Assembly (NCBI GenBank): GCA_024336345.1
Contig: JANFOG010000020.1
Span: 1-64,000, forward strand
Source: Mariannaea sp. PMI_226
Taxonomy: Eukaryota; Ascomycota; Sordariomycetes; Hypocreales; Nectriaceae
Direction of reading: 5' to 3'
DNA: 64,000 bases
Both the position numbers and the translations under genes were made by a program. The notes beneath the pieces are model-generated. The model was not told the DNA's origin. It was given only the letters and a program-made list of their open reading frames with translations, and made no database searches. Shown here piece after piece: positions 11,070-22,312 of this stretch (within the stretch, counting starts at the first letter, position 1; each line of letters begins with the position of its first letter).

Positions 11070-12592
11070 TTTTTGTGCCTCTTACTATGTCCCAATAAAC
11101 TGTTTTCTGTTTTGGATAGCGAAAATGCATTACGGCCAGCAAGACTAGGGCTGCAGACAATGTGAAGTCACTGTTAAAGATCGGATGTGCAAGACCTAGC
11201 CGTCGTTTAGCAAACAAGGGCGTAAACTGCAGAACAATACAAAACAAGGACAAATGTCCACAAGTGTTTAGACCGAGAATACCCGGTGTTACAAGTGACC
11301 ATTCCGGCAAGAAGGTGGTGACAAATCCGTACCCGCGTCACTGCGGTATCCAACTCCATCAATGTAACTTGGTAATAACTTCACCATGTTTATGCGTTTG
11401 TGTGCTGGATGTACTGTCCTGATGAGCTACCAGCTGGAACGATTTGTGAGAAGAAAAGAATTCGTGGACGTCAAGCTTACCATGGCCTCAACGAGCTTAT
11501 TGCGTCGAATCAAGGTGTCGCAAATCAGGCATGATAGCGAGCCTCAGGAAACAACTGTACATAGTAATCCAACTATGCTTCAAGTAAAACGTGAGGGCTA
11601 GAGTACCCCACACTTTAGACAACAATCAAGCAACACACTGCTGCTCATCATATTCACGTTGACCCTTAATGCACTTTAAGTGCAACACAAGGACAAATGT
11701 GATACAGCCTGAATACTTCAAATTGATGGATGAAGAGAAAAGAAGAGTAAGACCTATGCTAAGATGGATTGGATACATGTGTCTCTCCTACTGTCTGCTT
11801 GCCCGGCTAGACGAGGCCATATAGAAAATAGCAGATAGAAACATAACACACAAGTTGATGCACCCGGCATATACGCAACAATCTCTTTGTTCTGTATTAA
11901 CTAACTTCTCACGAATTCAAATACTATTATGGACTTTGCAACTTCCTCTTCATAGAGAGTGGATCCCAGGCTCTCCCATACTATAGCACTCGGCGGTGCA
12001 CCCGAGAACGTGATGTGAGCATATGGCCGCAGCACGTCAAAGCAGACAACGAAGCCAAATATCGCGGAACAGGGAAGTTCATATGAATGTGCCAGGCTCA
12101 GGGGCATCCACCTTTTCTGTGGTCTTTTGGCCAGCTTGGGAAGATTATCGCCTCCTTCTGACTCATGGAGGGGGTTGCCACGCAAGCAATATATTCATGC
12201 TAACGATAACGCCGAAGGCACTTTCATGGCGAATGAGGAATCACTAACGAAACTTAGGATAAGTGGAGAAGTACGCCTCACTGGTAGGCATCCTGCAACA
12301 TAATAATAATTGCATCCTTGTTTGCCGCCCCCCGGACCATACGTAGTGGTCTTATCTTCTGACCTACCTTCCCTCTCTCAGCTCCCCTTGCCGTATAAAA
12401 CTGGCCTGAGTTTCCCTGGTATTCCTGGGCCACTTGCTCTGATAACACGCTTCATACAGGCTACCACAATAGCTGGTAATGTGCCAAAACCAACTTCTCA
12501 TTGTTGGAACCCTTTGCGATTATCGCTAACTTACCATCTGTCTTCTGACATACTCTTTTCTTTTATCACTTGTCCCACCTCAACGGTGCACT
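11070..12592. other. 1.5-kb intergenic region
   Basis: Only short, non-overlapping open frames occur here and none carries a recognisable motif. The last 250 bases are pyrimidine-rich with a TATA-like run near 12393 (CCGTATAAAACTGG), so they probably hold the promoter of the gene at 12593. Confidence 0.45.
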
Positions 12593-14642
12593 ATGGGTAG
12601 TGTCGAGGCTAACAATGCTAGGGCACTCACGCCAACGGCTGATGCTCTTGCTACTGCTTCGCCGCCATCGTTCAAGTGAGTATTTATCTCCTTATTACTA
12701 CCACAATTCGTACCACGGCCCGGACATGACTTTCATCATTCTCCAGCTATGACTAATGATATCTAGCAGTGGAAATGAGAGCGAACTTAGTGACCTCGGG
12801 AGCAGCGTTCCTTCTCCAAGTGCTGTCGGTTTCAACGAAGACAAAACTATGATTGGGGATCAAAACGGCCGAAAGTGTTCACCAATTTGTCTCCCCTCGG
12901 AGCAAAAAGACGAAGAAATAGCTGATGCGGACGAACCGGTTGTCTCCCACTATTCTAAGAGGAAACGGAATCCTCGTTTTACTAACCTGAGAGAGAGCGA
13001 AATCGGGATTTCTACGGGCGCACATGACGAACACCCTTTTGGCGGTCCTAAGGAACCTCCCAGCAATAGCCCCAGCTCTACCAAGGGTGTCATACTAGGA
13101 TATTGGAGAGACACGAGCGGACATGACGAGAAGACCCAGCATGCAGTTATTGGCTTCATCGATGTTCGAGAACGCTTGAGAACTCGCATTCGACCCAATA
13201 ATATCTCAGGCGAGCCGATATCCAGCGAGTATCCATTACCTCCTGGCCCTGGAGGAAGCTGGGTCACTTTTGAGCTTATTGTGTTCTCGAGGCATCTCGT
13301 CGGCCTGGATCATTATCAAATTAAAGAGTACGTGAGAATTCGGTCTGAGGCGGAGAATGAGCCAATCGAAAATGCGCGCCTAGCTAGCGAGAAGGCGGCA
13401 GTGGAGGAGGCAATTCGCCGTGCCAACCAAAACCCGGTCAACGATAATAATCCAAACCCCTTGCCTATTGCCTATGGTCTCGAGATACCGGAGCATCTTA
13501 CCAGCAACGGCCGAGCTGATGCGAAGCGAAGAAGGACTAGTGGCGGCTTTGCAGGTATTAATCTCGCCGCTACAAACGCAGCGTCTCAAGGCCAGGACCC
13601 TCCACCACCGCATCCTCAACAGCAAGCCTTGGCCCCGGCACCGCCCTCGCGAGCCCCTGACGATCCTCTCTCGGGAACTCGCCCGACGCGCATCCCGCTG
13701 GGGAATCGGAAGATTTCTAGTGAATCAGACCCCGAGAAGCGCCATGCAGTTTATGGAACACTAGGACAAAACGACATGTTCCGCATGCAGTTAGTAATAG
13801 AGACTCGGGATGGTCGTTCTGTGGATGGCAACTTCCGGACTAAGGCAGGTGCTACATGGATCCGATATAAAGAAGTTAACTTTGCGAAACACCTTCAATC
13901 GCTTGAGCAACTTGAGATCAAGGAATATTGCCGTGTACGCCAATATCAACTTGATCATGGCGAGACCCCTGAGGACCGCGTGGCCAATGAACTCCAAGCA
14001 GTTCAGGAGGCGAAAATTCGGGTTAAGTACATCAATGAGCTTGTGCGCAGCCAGATGGGGTCATCTTATCGTGCAAATGCTCGAGAGCCACCGGCGTCTA
14101 CCGGAAAATCTCCTCGAGCTGGGTTTGGAGGTAATACACCGCGCAAGAGCCGCCGTATTGAAGAGAGAAATAATCATTCTCGTCGACAGCCTCTCCCTGA
14201 GCCTGAGGCTTGCCTCCAAGCAAGTATTGTGCAGAGTGGGGAGGCTCTCGAGAGGGCTAATTCACTTGCTCGACGAGAGATCGCTCGCGCCGAGGCTGCT
14301 CAAGTTCGCGCTGATAAGAACGCTGCTCTTCGTGAACGTGCTGCTGCAGCTGCCGCTAATGCCGCTAGTTCTGCCGTTGCTACGATCCTTCCTGTTATGA
14401 ACGGTAGAGCACGATTACATGAGTCCGAAGATATGCAGCGCCTGAATGAAGTATGGGCTCGCCAAGAAAGCCTCCGGGCCAAAGCCGGCGTTGAAGACGC
14501 CAAGATTTATGGAGGCATCAAGTACGAGCGGAAGATGACAGGACCTTTTTTTGGAAAGCTGGTCTCACAGGGCTCTATTATAAACATTGATGGTGAGGAC
14601 TACGTTGAGTACCGCGTTCTCACTAAGCCATCATTCTTTTAG
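12593..14642 (+). CDS. Two-repeat fungal protein of unknown function, Ala-rich coiled-coil tail (655 aa)
   Basis: The ATG at 12593 gives 27 codons (MGSVEANNARALTPTADALA...). A 94-nt intron follows (12676-12769, GTGAGT...TAGCAG, branch site GACTAAT), then one long exon to 14642; the phases join cleanly (SPPSF-N-GNESELSD). The protein holds two related domains, at about residues 125-220 and 330-430. Each starts with a short basic segment, then a HAV.GF/HAVYG strand, RLRTRI or RMQLVI, a Gly segment ending SWVTFE or TWIRYKE, and a helix IKEYVRIR or IKEYCRVR. The C-terminus is an Ala/Glu/Arg-rich coiled coil (AAAAAANAASSAVATI) followed by a conserved-looking end (KYERKMTGPFFGKL). I have the impression that this two-domain type is common in Eurotiomycetes, often near repeats, but I know no function. 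The gene appears intact. Confidence 0.8.
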
Positions 14643-15002
14643 GATGAACCTAAAGATTGCGCCATGTTCCAGAAATGAATATCCATTGTTGAATTCTGGA
14701 TCCTGGGTGTTCATCAATGAGCTGTTAGAGTATTCTAAATACAAATTTTATAACATAACTTCAAAAAAGCCAAACCCATGTCAACTTGAAAGGGAAGATA
14801 GAACGTTGGTGGATCTGCGTTCAGATTGGAACTCTATTGCTAGGATGGACGATATCCGAACTCGAGAACTGCTTAAGTTGGCTATAAATTGATATTATCT
14901 TATTCGATCCGCAATATAAGAAAACAATATAATTGGTTGATTCTTCCACGAAAGCAAAGTATACGGTCCTCTAACTCACTGGCCCGAGCCTAGAGGAAGC
15001 AT
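14643..15002. other. Intergenic, no gene supported
   Basis: An open frame overlapping the 3' end of the previous gene reaches 14892 but has no family features. Nothing else is visible before the dispersed repeat at 15003. Confidence 0.4.
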
Positions 15003-15120
15003 TGCGAGCCGGAGCGGCGAGGATATCACCAGCTGTGACCTGTTAGCAAAATACAACCTATAATTAGCAACTATATTAGCGGGACCTTATAGGGCTCTAG
15101 TCCTTGTAGACTGCCATATC
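15003..15120 (+). repeat. Dispersed ~230-bp repeat family R2, partial copy A
   Basis: It matches the central part of the copies at 34630 (+) and 57655 (-): GGAGCGG...GAGG, then AGCTGTGACCTGT, CAACCTATAA and CCTTATAGGGCT. This copy is the most diverged and lacks the right third of the repeat. Confidence 0.5.
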
Positions 15121-15299
15121 GGAATGACCAGCAATTAGCATTACCATGAAGGGAGGAAGAGGCAGCCTGCCGTTTGGTTGTTGCACTTCATAATCCAAAA
15201 TTGTTGATACTTGGGGCTTTAGGATCGTAATACTGTAATATTGCACCACAAAAGTCCGAAGACACTTGATCCGTCGCTATGCCTTGTTTATGGCGGCTT

Positions 15300-15740
15300 T
15301 TATCCATTTCTGCACATGGCCCTATTTTCCTCTCTTAGCCGCCTGTATGCTGCCTTGGCGGCCGCCTTCCTTTTTAGATATTCGTCATGTTCGCTAATGA
15401 CCCTCCCTATTACGCCTAACTCCCTCTCGTCACCATCGGCCACCCAGGCCGCCTCGCTTGGAAAGTACGAGTAGGCTGCCAGCAGCTGCTCGCTGGCCAC
15501 TAGGGGAGCGGTATGATGGAGAAGGCGCGAGACATAAGCTTGTAAGATTCTAGGTAAGATAGATCGTTGTTAAATATGACGTTGGCTTCGATTTCTTTTG
15601 GCACCTCCTGCTTCTTTCCATGCCCTATGAGGTGTAGCGTCACATTGTATTTGCTGTCCACAGTCGTGGACATGCCCCTAGCTGCTTTGGAGACTATGTT
15701 GGTCCAGTCCAATTTGCCCTCGTTGTCAGCTTGCCTGCAA
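15300..15740 (-). pseudogene. Degenerate ORF pair of unknown identity
   Basis: On the minus strand a frame beginning after an AG at about 15739 reads QADNEGKLDWTNIVSKAARG... and stops at 15500. Directly behind, in another frame, VASEQLLAAYSYFPSEAAW... reads to 15300 with a charged helix DEYLKRKAAAKAAYRRLREE. The two look like halves of one protein separated by a frameshift. No start codon is convincing and I do not recognise the family. Confidence 0.35.
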
Positions 15741-16306
15741 GGAGCCGCCTATGCAAAGTGAGAAAAGGCCTGACCAACCATTGGTTGCTAGGATTGTCTG
15801 ATTGGCGCGTAACGATTGGCTCTTGCTGCTCGTGCTGCCTTAAAGATGAAAAAAGGGCCCTCAAGGCAGATTTGCCACGGCCGGTGCAGTCCTGGTGCTT
15901 GCTGATCATCCCGTGCCAAGCACCATCTAGCCGATGTGAGCGCACCCTAGAGGCAGGTGCTGGGATCGACGAATGGGAGAGGAGAGTACCATTGCGTAGC
16001 CTGCCACTGCGTGCGTGAAGTATAAAGGGCCTGGGGGGCCCTTCCCTTGAGAGTTAAAGAAACTTGTTCATTCTTCTTTATTCTTTCTTCATCTCATAAA
16101 GTAGGCCCTTCTTTTTCTTTTGGTCCCTTTATACGCGGGCGCGCTCAACTGTCGCGATACGGTGATCCCAACAGAGCCAGGGCAGTGGTTCATTCCGTTT
16201 TTTTTATCTCCACGAGCTACGGCGGAAATCTTGGTTTCTCTGTGTCAAAGTCACCCATTCTGCATTCACCCAGCGGAGCCATCGCCAGTTTTCGAGTGCC
16301 AACGAG

Positions 16307-16987
16307 ATGCCTCCCAGTACAAGAGTCCCACGCGACGAGGGACAGAGCTGTGGCTACTGTTTCTATCGTCAGCTGGAGCAAACTCTTCCCGAAACGGAGG
16401 TGATTGAGAGTGAGGATGCCTGGACCGCTAAGTGGGACGAGGATCCATACTTTTCTCCTGTTATTGTATTCGCTTTGAAGCATAGCTTGGGAGACTATGT
16501 CGACAGGGTTTTTTCTACAGCCCCTGCTCTGGGAGCGGTGTCTTTCCGCTATGAAACCGAACCTCGCTCTTCTCGCAGGTGCCGGGCGCACTTGGAAGTG
16601 ACAGACAATTATGTCGGTCAGTGCGGACCGCGCTACATGACAACAGTAGTGGCTGTGTCCCCCTTTTATCAACTGGCGAGTCCGGGAGATGAGTCCATGC
16701 GGTCGATAGACTCTTGGATTGCATTGTTTTCATATTTCAAGACGAAGTGTTCCGATATGTTTGCTTTTGTCACTACGGATAAAGGACTTCGCGAGTGGCA
16801 TCAGAATGTTTTCGATTCTTTTTTTCGTCATTGCGAACGCGTAAAGAGTGCGATTACTTGGCCTCGTTTTAGCTTGGTGGAAGCTGAGGCTCGGAAACCC
16901 ATGAACAGCTTTGGGTCAGCTGTTATGACTGGTAGCAGTCGCATTCACGTAGGCAATGCTTACGGTGGTCGTTCTGTTTTTGATTGA
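16307..16987 (+). CDS. Hypothetical protein, 226 aa
   Basis: A single open frame from ATG 16307 to a stop at 16987, preceded by a pyrimidine-rich stretch (16060-16220) that would suit a fungal promoter or 5' UTR. The protein starts MPPSTRVPRDEGQSCGYCFY and has a mixed alpha/beta look, with a near-N-terminal CGYC pair and a Gly-rich end (GNAYGGRSVFD). It has no signal peptide and no membrane segment. I recognise no family. Codon use looks ordinary, so the frame is probably real. Confidence 0.5.
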   Translation: MPPSTRVPRDEGQSCGYCFYRQLEQTLPETEVIESEDAWTAKWDEDPYFSPVIVFALKHSLGDYVDRVFSTAPALGAVSFRYETEPRSSRRCRAHLEVTDNYVGQCGPRYMTTVVAVSPFYQLASPGDESMRSIDSWIALFSYFKTKCSDMFAFVTTDKGLREWHQNVFDSFFRHCERVKSAITWPRFSLVEAEARKPMNSFGSAVMTGSSRIHVGNAYGGRSVFD

Positions 16988-17109
16988 TGGCCTATGCATA
17001 GTTGTAGTTATTTATAAAATATGGATCATTATATTATACGTGGTATATCAAAACATAACTAACCCTACCATTTCCACAAAAAGTGTAATCTTACTCTTAC
17101 AAGATCAGA

Positions 17110-17560
17110 CCCAGAAACTGGAGAAGCTTGGTTTATTATATAACCAGCCTGAACCCGCTATTATCTGCAAGCAATGAGCCTTCGCCATTGACCCCAAAGG
17201 CATACCAAGACACCCAGGCGATAGGCATGAAGTGGTCAAATCCACCCGCCGCGACCTCAAAGCCCTTATTCGCTCGTTGGACTTGCCAGACCCAGAGCAT
17301 CTTCCACTACAGCCCGATGGCTCTCAGCCTCACCAGCACCTGAAAATCCACCTTGGCTCACCCTGCAAGCACTGCGGTGTTCGATTAGCGAGAGGGTGCT
17401 TAGCGAATACATAAAGGCAGAACACAAAGACAAGATCTAACTTGCTGCCAGGCAGAAGCAGCACTGGATCCAAGGCCATATCCAGGAAGGGCTTCTGTTC
17501 CAAAGCTGGGCGGCCAAGAACATTTGACGATCATGGATTGTCATCAGCATAAAAACGGGT
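17110..17560 (+). pseudogene. OrsD-like (DUF3505) C2H2-type protein remnant
   Basis: The frame KLEKLGLLYNQPEPAIICKQ meets a TGA at 17175, exactly where the second Cys of a CxxC pair would be expected. It then continues in the same frame with AFAIDPKGIPRHPGDRHEVV... and DPEHLPLQP...SPCKHCGVR, after which a frameshift leads to ERVLSEYIKAEHKDK. The order (own-line statement, CxxC...HxxxxxH, a LDLPDPEHLPLP step, second CxxC...H) is that of the DUF3505 domain of OrsD and of related proteins often linked to repeats. The fragment is dead. Confidence 0.5.
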
Positions 17561-18119
17561 TCAAGCCAGGCGTTTATACCCAGTCGTGCTATTCTGCAAG
17601 CTAGTCCCGATGCCGTCTAGACCAGCTGTCGGGCGAGCAAGCATTGGTTGATACTGGGCACACCAGTCTTGTTGACGAATTGGATGCGGTGCCAAAAGTC
17701 GTATCCCAGCCGGTGCAAAGTACGCCGTGATATTCTCGTCACACTGATGCAGTTGCCATGCACGTCGGATTGAGCTCGCTGGCTAGGAGTTTATGATGGT
17801 GAAACGCTATATAGTCCTGCCACAGACGAGAGCAGACTCATTGCGCTTGGTCGTCTTTTCGATCGATGTGGTGAGACAGCCAGATACACAGACGTATGTA
17901 TACGAAGATGGCTTCGTGGGAGATTTCCAGATCGCCCCTATTTGTTGTAGCGCATAAAAACGATCATGAGGGGTAACCGACTACATTTGTGGAGGTCTTG
18001 TTCATAATAAGTCCTTATAAGTCACTATACCCACTTTTCGGCAGCCCCCCCATCTCGGCATAGCTAAACCCACATTATCAATTCTAATACACCTATTTCA
18101 AACAGCCATCCTACTACTA
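17561..18119. other. Intergenic, no gene seen
   Basis: The sequence may be further decayed flank of the OrsD-like remnant. No open frame or repeat in it is convincing. Confidence 0.35.
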
Positions 18120-18590
18120 ATATTGAACCTCTATACAATCCGCTTGGATACTAGATATATCTGAGTCATCTGAATCATAATTCTCAATTTGAATGCCTGC
18201 AGCTTCTTGCTGCGCCTTGTAGACAGCCTCAATATTAGCAAAGTTTGAATTGGGGCTAGTTTTAACCTTCCTTCTTTTTCTTGGTCTAGCAGCTTCCAGC
18301 TTTGCTTCTAGGGCTTAAATTTTTAATTCTGCATTAGCTAAAAGAGCCTCTTTCTCCTCATATCCCTTAGTAACCTTTCAGAATAGCTGACGTTGTGTGG
18401 TGTGGTGTTGTTCATCAAGCTTTATAAAGGTCTTAACCTGCTTCTGTAGCTCTCTTGATTTTCTAGGTGTTGACCATGAGACTATAGAGGTTCCTGCACT
18501 CCAATCTATTGGAATGCTCTCCAATTGACTATTTTTAGTCTGTTTTGGCGTTTCCTTTTTGCTATTGCTATTTGTCACGGCTTGGTTCAC
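18120..18590 (-). mobile_element. Fot1/pogo-like transposase C-terminal tail fragment
   Basis: Read on the minus strand from 18590, the pieces WSTPRKSRELQKQ, then KLEAARPRKRRKVKTSPNS and NFANIEAV match the typical tail of fungal Fot1-like DDE transposases. There the order is a TPxxxxEL helix, a coiled coil and a basic RPRKRRKV motif. A stop separates the two parts. No catalytic region is next to it in the same orientation. Confidence 0.55.
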
Positions 18591-18772
18591 CGTGGGCTTA
18601 TAATAGTAGTTGCGTGCTGGTATAATTGCTCACATAGCGATTATTAACCAATCTTTTGCCCTTTGGTGCAACGGTCTAGCACAACCGTGACATTGCGTGC
18701 TTTGGGCCGCTTAAAACGGCATATGGGAAGGAAATAGAGCATCTGATCAGATGCTCTATAACCCACATTTCA

Positions 18773-18913
18773 AAGCCCGACTTCTTCCCGGCCTTTTATA
18801 ACGCACACAATGCTGCTATTACAGAAAGTAATACTAAGGCAGGATTTAGAGGAGCTGGGCTTGATCCTCTAAATTCAGATAATTTTATATTAAATCTTAA
18901 TCTGCGGCTTTAA
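18773..18913 (+). mobile_element. Fot1/pogo-like transposase middle fragment, opposite orientation
   Basis: The plus-strand frame KPDFFPAFYNAHNAAITESN...GFRGAGLDPLN is the segment that follows the DDE core in Fot1-like transposases. It lies head to head with the tail fragment at 18120-18590, so the two derive from different copies or from an inversion. A palindrome (GAGCATCTGATCAGATGCTC) lies just upstream at 18737. Confidence 0.5.
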
Positions 18914-19091
18914 CTAAGTTAAAAATATTATTTTGAAAGTCTTAATTCATATAAAATAATTATTTAAACTAAATAGATTGAAATAATATTCGATTTTGAC
19001 GTAATATTATACACTTTTTTACTTTACCTATATATATTTATTGTAATACCATTGGCAGCCTCCAGAACAATTCGAGAGCCCATTCAATCAA

Positions 19092-19508
19092 TCATTCAGC
19101 AATTACTGAACACGGATGGGTGTCCCGGTCATGGGGCAGCGGCTTAAAGATCAACCTGAAATATTTTTCTTCACAATGAGAGAGCTCCACTAGTGGGTTG
19201 TTCGTGATGCTCTGTTTGGTCTGTTCGGCGCCGGTGCAGGAATAGGCGCCGCGACCGAGATAGAGCCCACTCCTCCCCTGTGTAGCAATGCTGTAAGTCC
19301 GAAAGGGGCCTTTTAATAATAGAGGCTCTCGTCGGAGTATTTCTCGAATTTGTTGGCTCGGAGCCGAATTCTTGATCCCTTCTATTCGCCTTTTCATCGC
19401 CTTTCGGAGTTCGTCAATCTTTGGTTGGGTATCCTGCTTTGCCATCCGAATAGTCTTGTGACTAGGTCCTTTATTATAACATCGTAGTCTCTCCTTCAAG
19501 ATTTCCAT
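19092..19508 (-). CDS. Hypothetical protein, 138 aa, weak
   Basis: A minus-strand open frame starts MEILKERLRCYNKGPSHKTI. It has a basic helical N-terminal half (KIDELRKAMKRRIEGIKN) and a Gly-rich middle. It diverges from the MFS transporter gene that starts about 100 bp away. I recognise no domain. It may be a real small gene, a 5' antisense transcript region or chance. Confidence 0.3.
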   Translation of the reverse strand: MEILKERLRCYNKGPSHKTIRMAKQDTQPKIDELRKAMKRRIEGIKNSAPSQQIREILRREPLLLKGPFRTYSIATQGRSGLYLGRGAYSCTGAEQTKQSITNNPLVELSHCEEKYFRLIFKPLPHDRDTHPCSVIAE

Positions 19509-19612
19509 TTACTCGACTTCTTTGGCATCAATACAGTTCGAAGTCATCTCCTTCTCACCGACACATTACTAGAATCACCCTTACTACCGGACCCTTGGGA
19601 CGTAGATACACC

Positions 19613-21167
19613 ATGACGAAACCAGGGCAATTAGAGTCGTCTGCGGCCTCGCGGATGACTGGAATCACGCTGCAGCCCGCAGGACAAGATGTCAATACCG
19701 ATTTCAGCGAAAAGCCGTCGTCTCGTGAAAGCACCGACTTGGAAGAGGCCGCTCCCCCTCCAGCCGTGAACCAGAGTGACGCTCCTGATGGTGGATTCAC
19801 AGCTTGGCTAGTTGTGCTGGGAGTATGGTGCACATCTTTCTGCAGTTTTGGCTGGATCAACTGTATGTTGGAACATCTCTACCTCTTTTCTTTCACTGGA
19901 GCCATTCGATATTCTAATATTCCATCTCTCAGGTGTCGGAGTCTTCCAGGAATACTACCAGGAAGTTCTTCTCAGTCAATACTCACCCAGCACCATTGCA
20001 TGGATTCCTTCTCTTCAGATTTTCTTCATGACAGCAACGGTGAGTAGTCAACATATTATCCCCGCGTTAAAAAAAAACAGACTAACGGGAACAGGGTCCC
20101 TTTCTCGGCGTGCTATACGACAAGTACGGACCTCTTTATCTCATTCTGGCTGGCACATTCCTTCATGTTTTCGGTCTCATGATGACTTCCCTTGGTAAGG
20201 AGTATTACCAAATTCTTCTTGGCCAGGGTGTGTGCTCGGCTATTGGCGTCTCTGCCATCTTCCAACCAGGTAAGACACGCCTCACTTTTTATACACCCAC
20301 TAAGTTTTCCTAATGTCTTTTTTTCGTCCAGCCCTCAACACTGTGCACGGCTGGTTCGATAAGAAGCGCGGCGCCGCCTTCGGCATTGTTTCTACTGGCT
20401 CCAGCTTGGGAGGTGTCATCTTGCCCATCTTGGTTACTCGCCTGATCCGTCAGAACGGCTTCCCTTGGGCTATGCGAATCTGTGCCTTTCTCATCCTTGG
20501 CCTCCTCATCATCGCTAACCTAACTGTCCGCCCCCGTCACCCTCCCACACCTAAGCCTTTCCATCGTGTTCAGTTCGCCAAGCCTTTTCGTGAGCCCGAG
20601 TTTCTTCTCCTTATTACCGGTTTCTTCTTATTCACATACGGCATCTACGTCCCCATTGACTACCTCCCTGTTCAGGCTCTCAGGGTGGGCATGGATCCCA
20701 ACCTTGTCCAGTATCTCATTCCCATTCTCAACGCTGCCAGTTTGTTCGGACGTGTTCTCTCTGGTATACTGGGCGACAGGATCGGCAAGTACAACATCTT
20801 CATTGTCGTCGGTTACCTCACAGGTCTCTGGATACTCGCCCTTTGGATCACCGAGAGCAGCAACGCTGGAATTATTGCTTTTGCATCCCTTTTTGGCTTC
20901 TGCTCTGGCGCCTACGTCTCGCTCATCGCCCCTCTGGTGTCTCAAATCTCCCCGCTCCCCGAAATCGGCTTCCGTACTGGTATCGTTTTCTTCATCTCCT
21001 CTATTCCTGGATTGACTACCAACCCCCTCAACGGTGCCATTATCGATCAACATGATGGTTTGACAAAGGCCAAAGTCTTTGCGGGCGTTTTCTGCTTAGG
21101 AGGCACCAGTTTCATTCTGGCCTCCAGAGTTTACCGCATGGGCTGGAAGCTCAATGTGGTATTTTAA
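19613..21167 (+). CDS. MFS transporter, monocarboxylate (MCT) type, 455 aa
   Basis: There are four exons, 19613-19862, 19933-20039, 20095-20269 and 20332-21167, joined over introns of 70, 55 and 62 nt with GT...AG ends; phases agree throughout. The protein has a polar N-terminal tail of about 60 residues. The fungal MCT signature APDGGFTAWLVVLGVW follows, then about 12 membrane segments with motifs VGVFQEYY, GSSLGGVILPI and GRVLSGILGDRIGKYNIF (the repeated MFS loop motif). MCT-like fungal MFS proteins sit in the plasma membrane and are annotated as carriers of monocarboxylates or related small acids; the substrate here is unknown. No enzyme cluster lies beside it except a GH16 glucanase 3 kb away. 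The gene appears intact. Confidence 0.9.
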
Positions 21168-22312
21168 AGAAAACAATCCCCGCATAGATTTGATGTAGAC
21201 TGCCATTAACACATCATATTCATCGGCGCAATGGGGCATATTGCAGATTAAATATATCTGTATTGAAGGGCCTCGCTGTCGGATTTTGGAGCGCGACAGC
21301 AATATTGCTTGTAACATAAAAAATCCGATAACTTATTGGGATGTTAAGACGATATAGATTGGACACATGACACCTATGGCCAAAAAGTTCATAGATAGCG
21401 CATACATGTACACATCAAATAGCTAATGCAAGAAACATGAGCTTTACCGATATTATTACGTAAATGGGCGTAGTATTTTTAACCATGGCATCGAACTACC
21501 CCCCACACTGTTTCCTAACCTAGCTTTGTGCTTTCGACCGGTCTTCTTACTTAGTGCTATATCTAAGACAGACTTCAGATCAGATAGCAAAAACTTGACC
21601 AAAAGCAAGATCCAATGGTCGTCACCGGGCCTCTTACTAACTTGTGGTAGTTTCTCTCATATGGTGCTATTCCCGTTGAGATATATGGCTTAACGGATCA
21701 ATGGCTATTCCGATCTATTGGTGGCTAGGATGTAGATGCCTTCATGTCAATAGTTCTCGCTAGTTAGCGCTAGTCTTTTTCTCCTTCAATCAACATAACA
21801 TGCTCATTTTAACAAAGTCGTCCTAATACTTTCCACCAACATAAATCTATTGCGACTTAATTTACCGTATCCCCTGAGAACAGATCAGACCATTACATTA
21901 AGGTACAGTACAACTTGAATGCTCACGAACATATTTAGGCAGTACAAGACGCAACACAAGCTGTTTTTTTCGTTCTACTGTCAATTTTCCATCTAAATGC
22001 CAACATGAACCTACGACAGTCTAGCTTTACCCCTTAAAATCTTTGGGTCGTCATATTAAGGGATCCGTCTCTACCCTAACTGTAGCCTCATTACTACTAA
22101 TATATCTTGCCATCATACTACTGTATAAACATCTTATGTCAAAGGATTATTATCTTGTCAGTCAAGCCTCTCTCTGGTTGCTGATTCGTCGTCGGGAGAA
22201 AGATGTAAATGCTCGCCCGAGAATGAGACTCTTTGTCGTTTTTGGGTCCCGCCTGCTTCCGCTTGATACGGTCGTTTGGTACTTATATGAACTAAAATAA
22301 CATCCTTAATAT
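21168..22312. other. Intergenic region with one arm of a dispersed inverted repeat
   Basis: No gene is supported here. The arm at 21675-21814 is described separately. The rest is AT-leaning sequence without open frames of note. Confidence 0.4.
21675..21814 (+). repeat. 140-bp dispersed repeat, left arm of an inverted pair
   Basis: The sequence GTTGAGAT...TTTTAACA recurs as its reverse complement at 36973-37112 with about 90% identity by eye. It includes an identical block around AATAGTTCTCGCTAGTTAGC. No terminal inverted repeat or target duplication is evident. Confidence 0.7.

Noticed and set aside
13810..14400. 196-codon plus-strand frame inside the two-repeat gene
   Set aside because: Alternative frame of a clearly better supported coding region.
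12756..14642. Starting the two-repeat protein gene at the ATG at 12756
   Set aside because: That ATG lies inside the predicted intron; the exon from 12593 joins in phase with a proper donor, branch site and acceptor.
12756..14642. DUF3435 (Starship captain) identity for the large protein
   Set aside because: It has no tyrosine-recombinase motifs and is built of two copies of a different domain.
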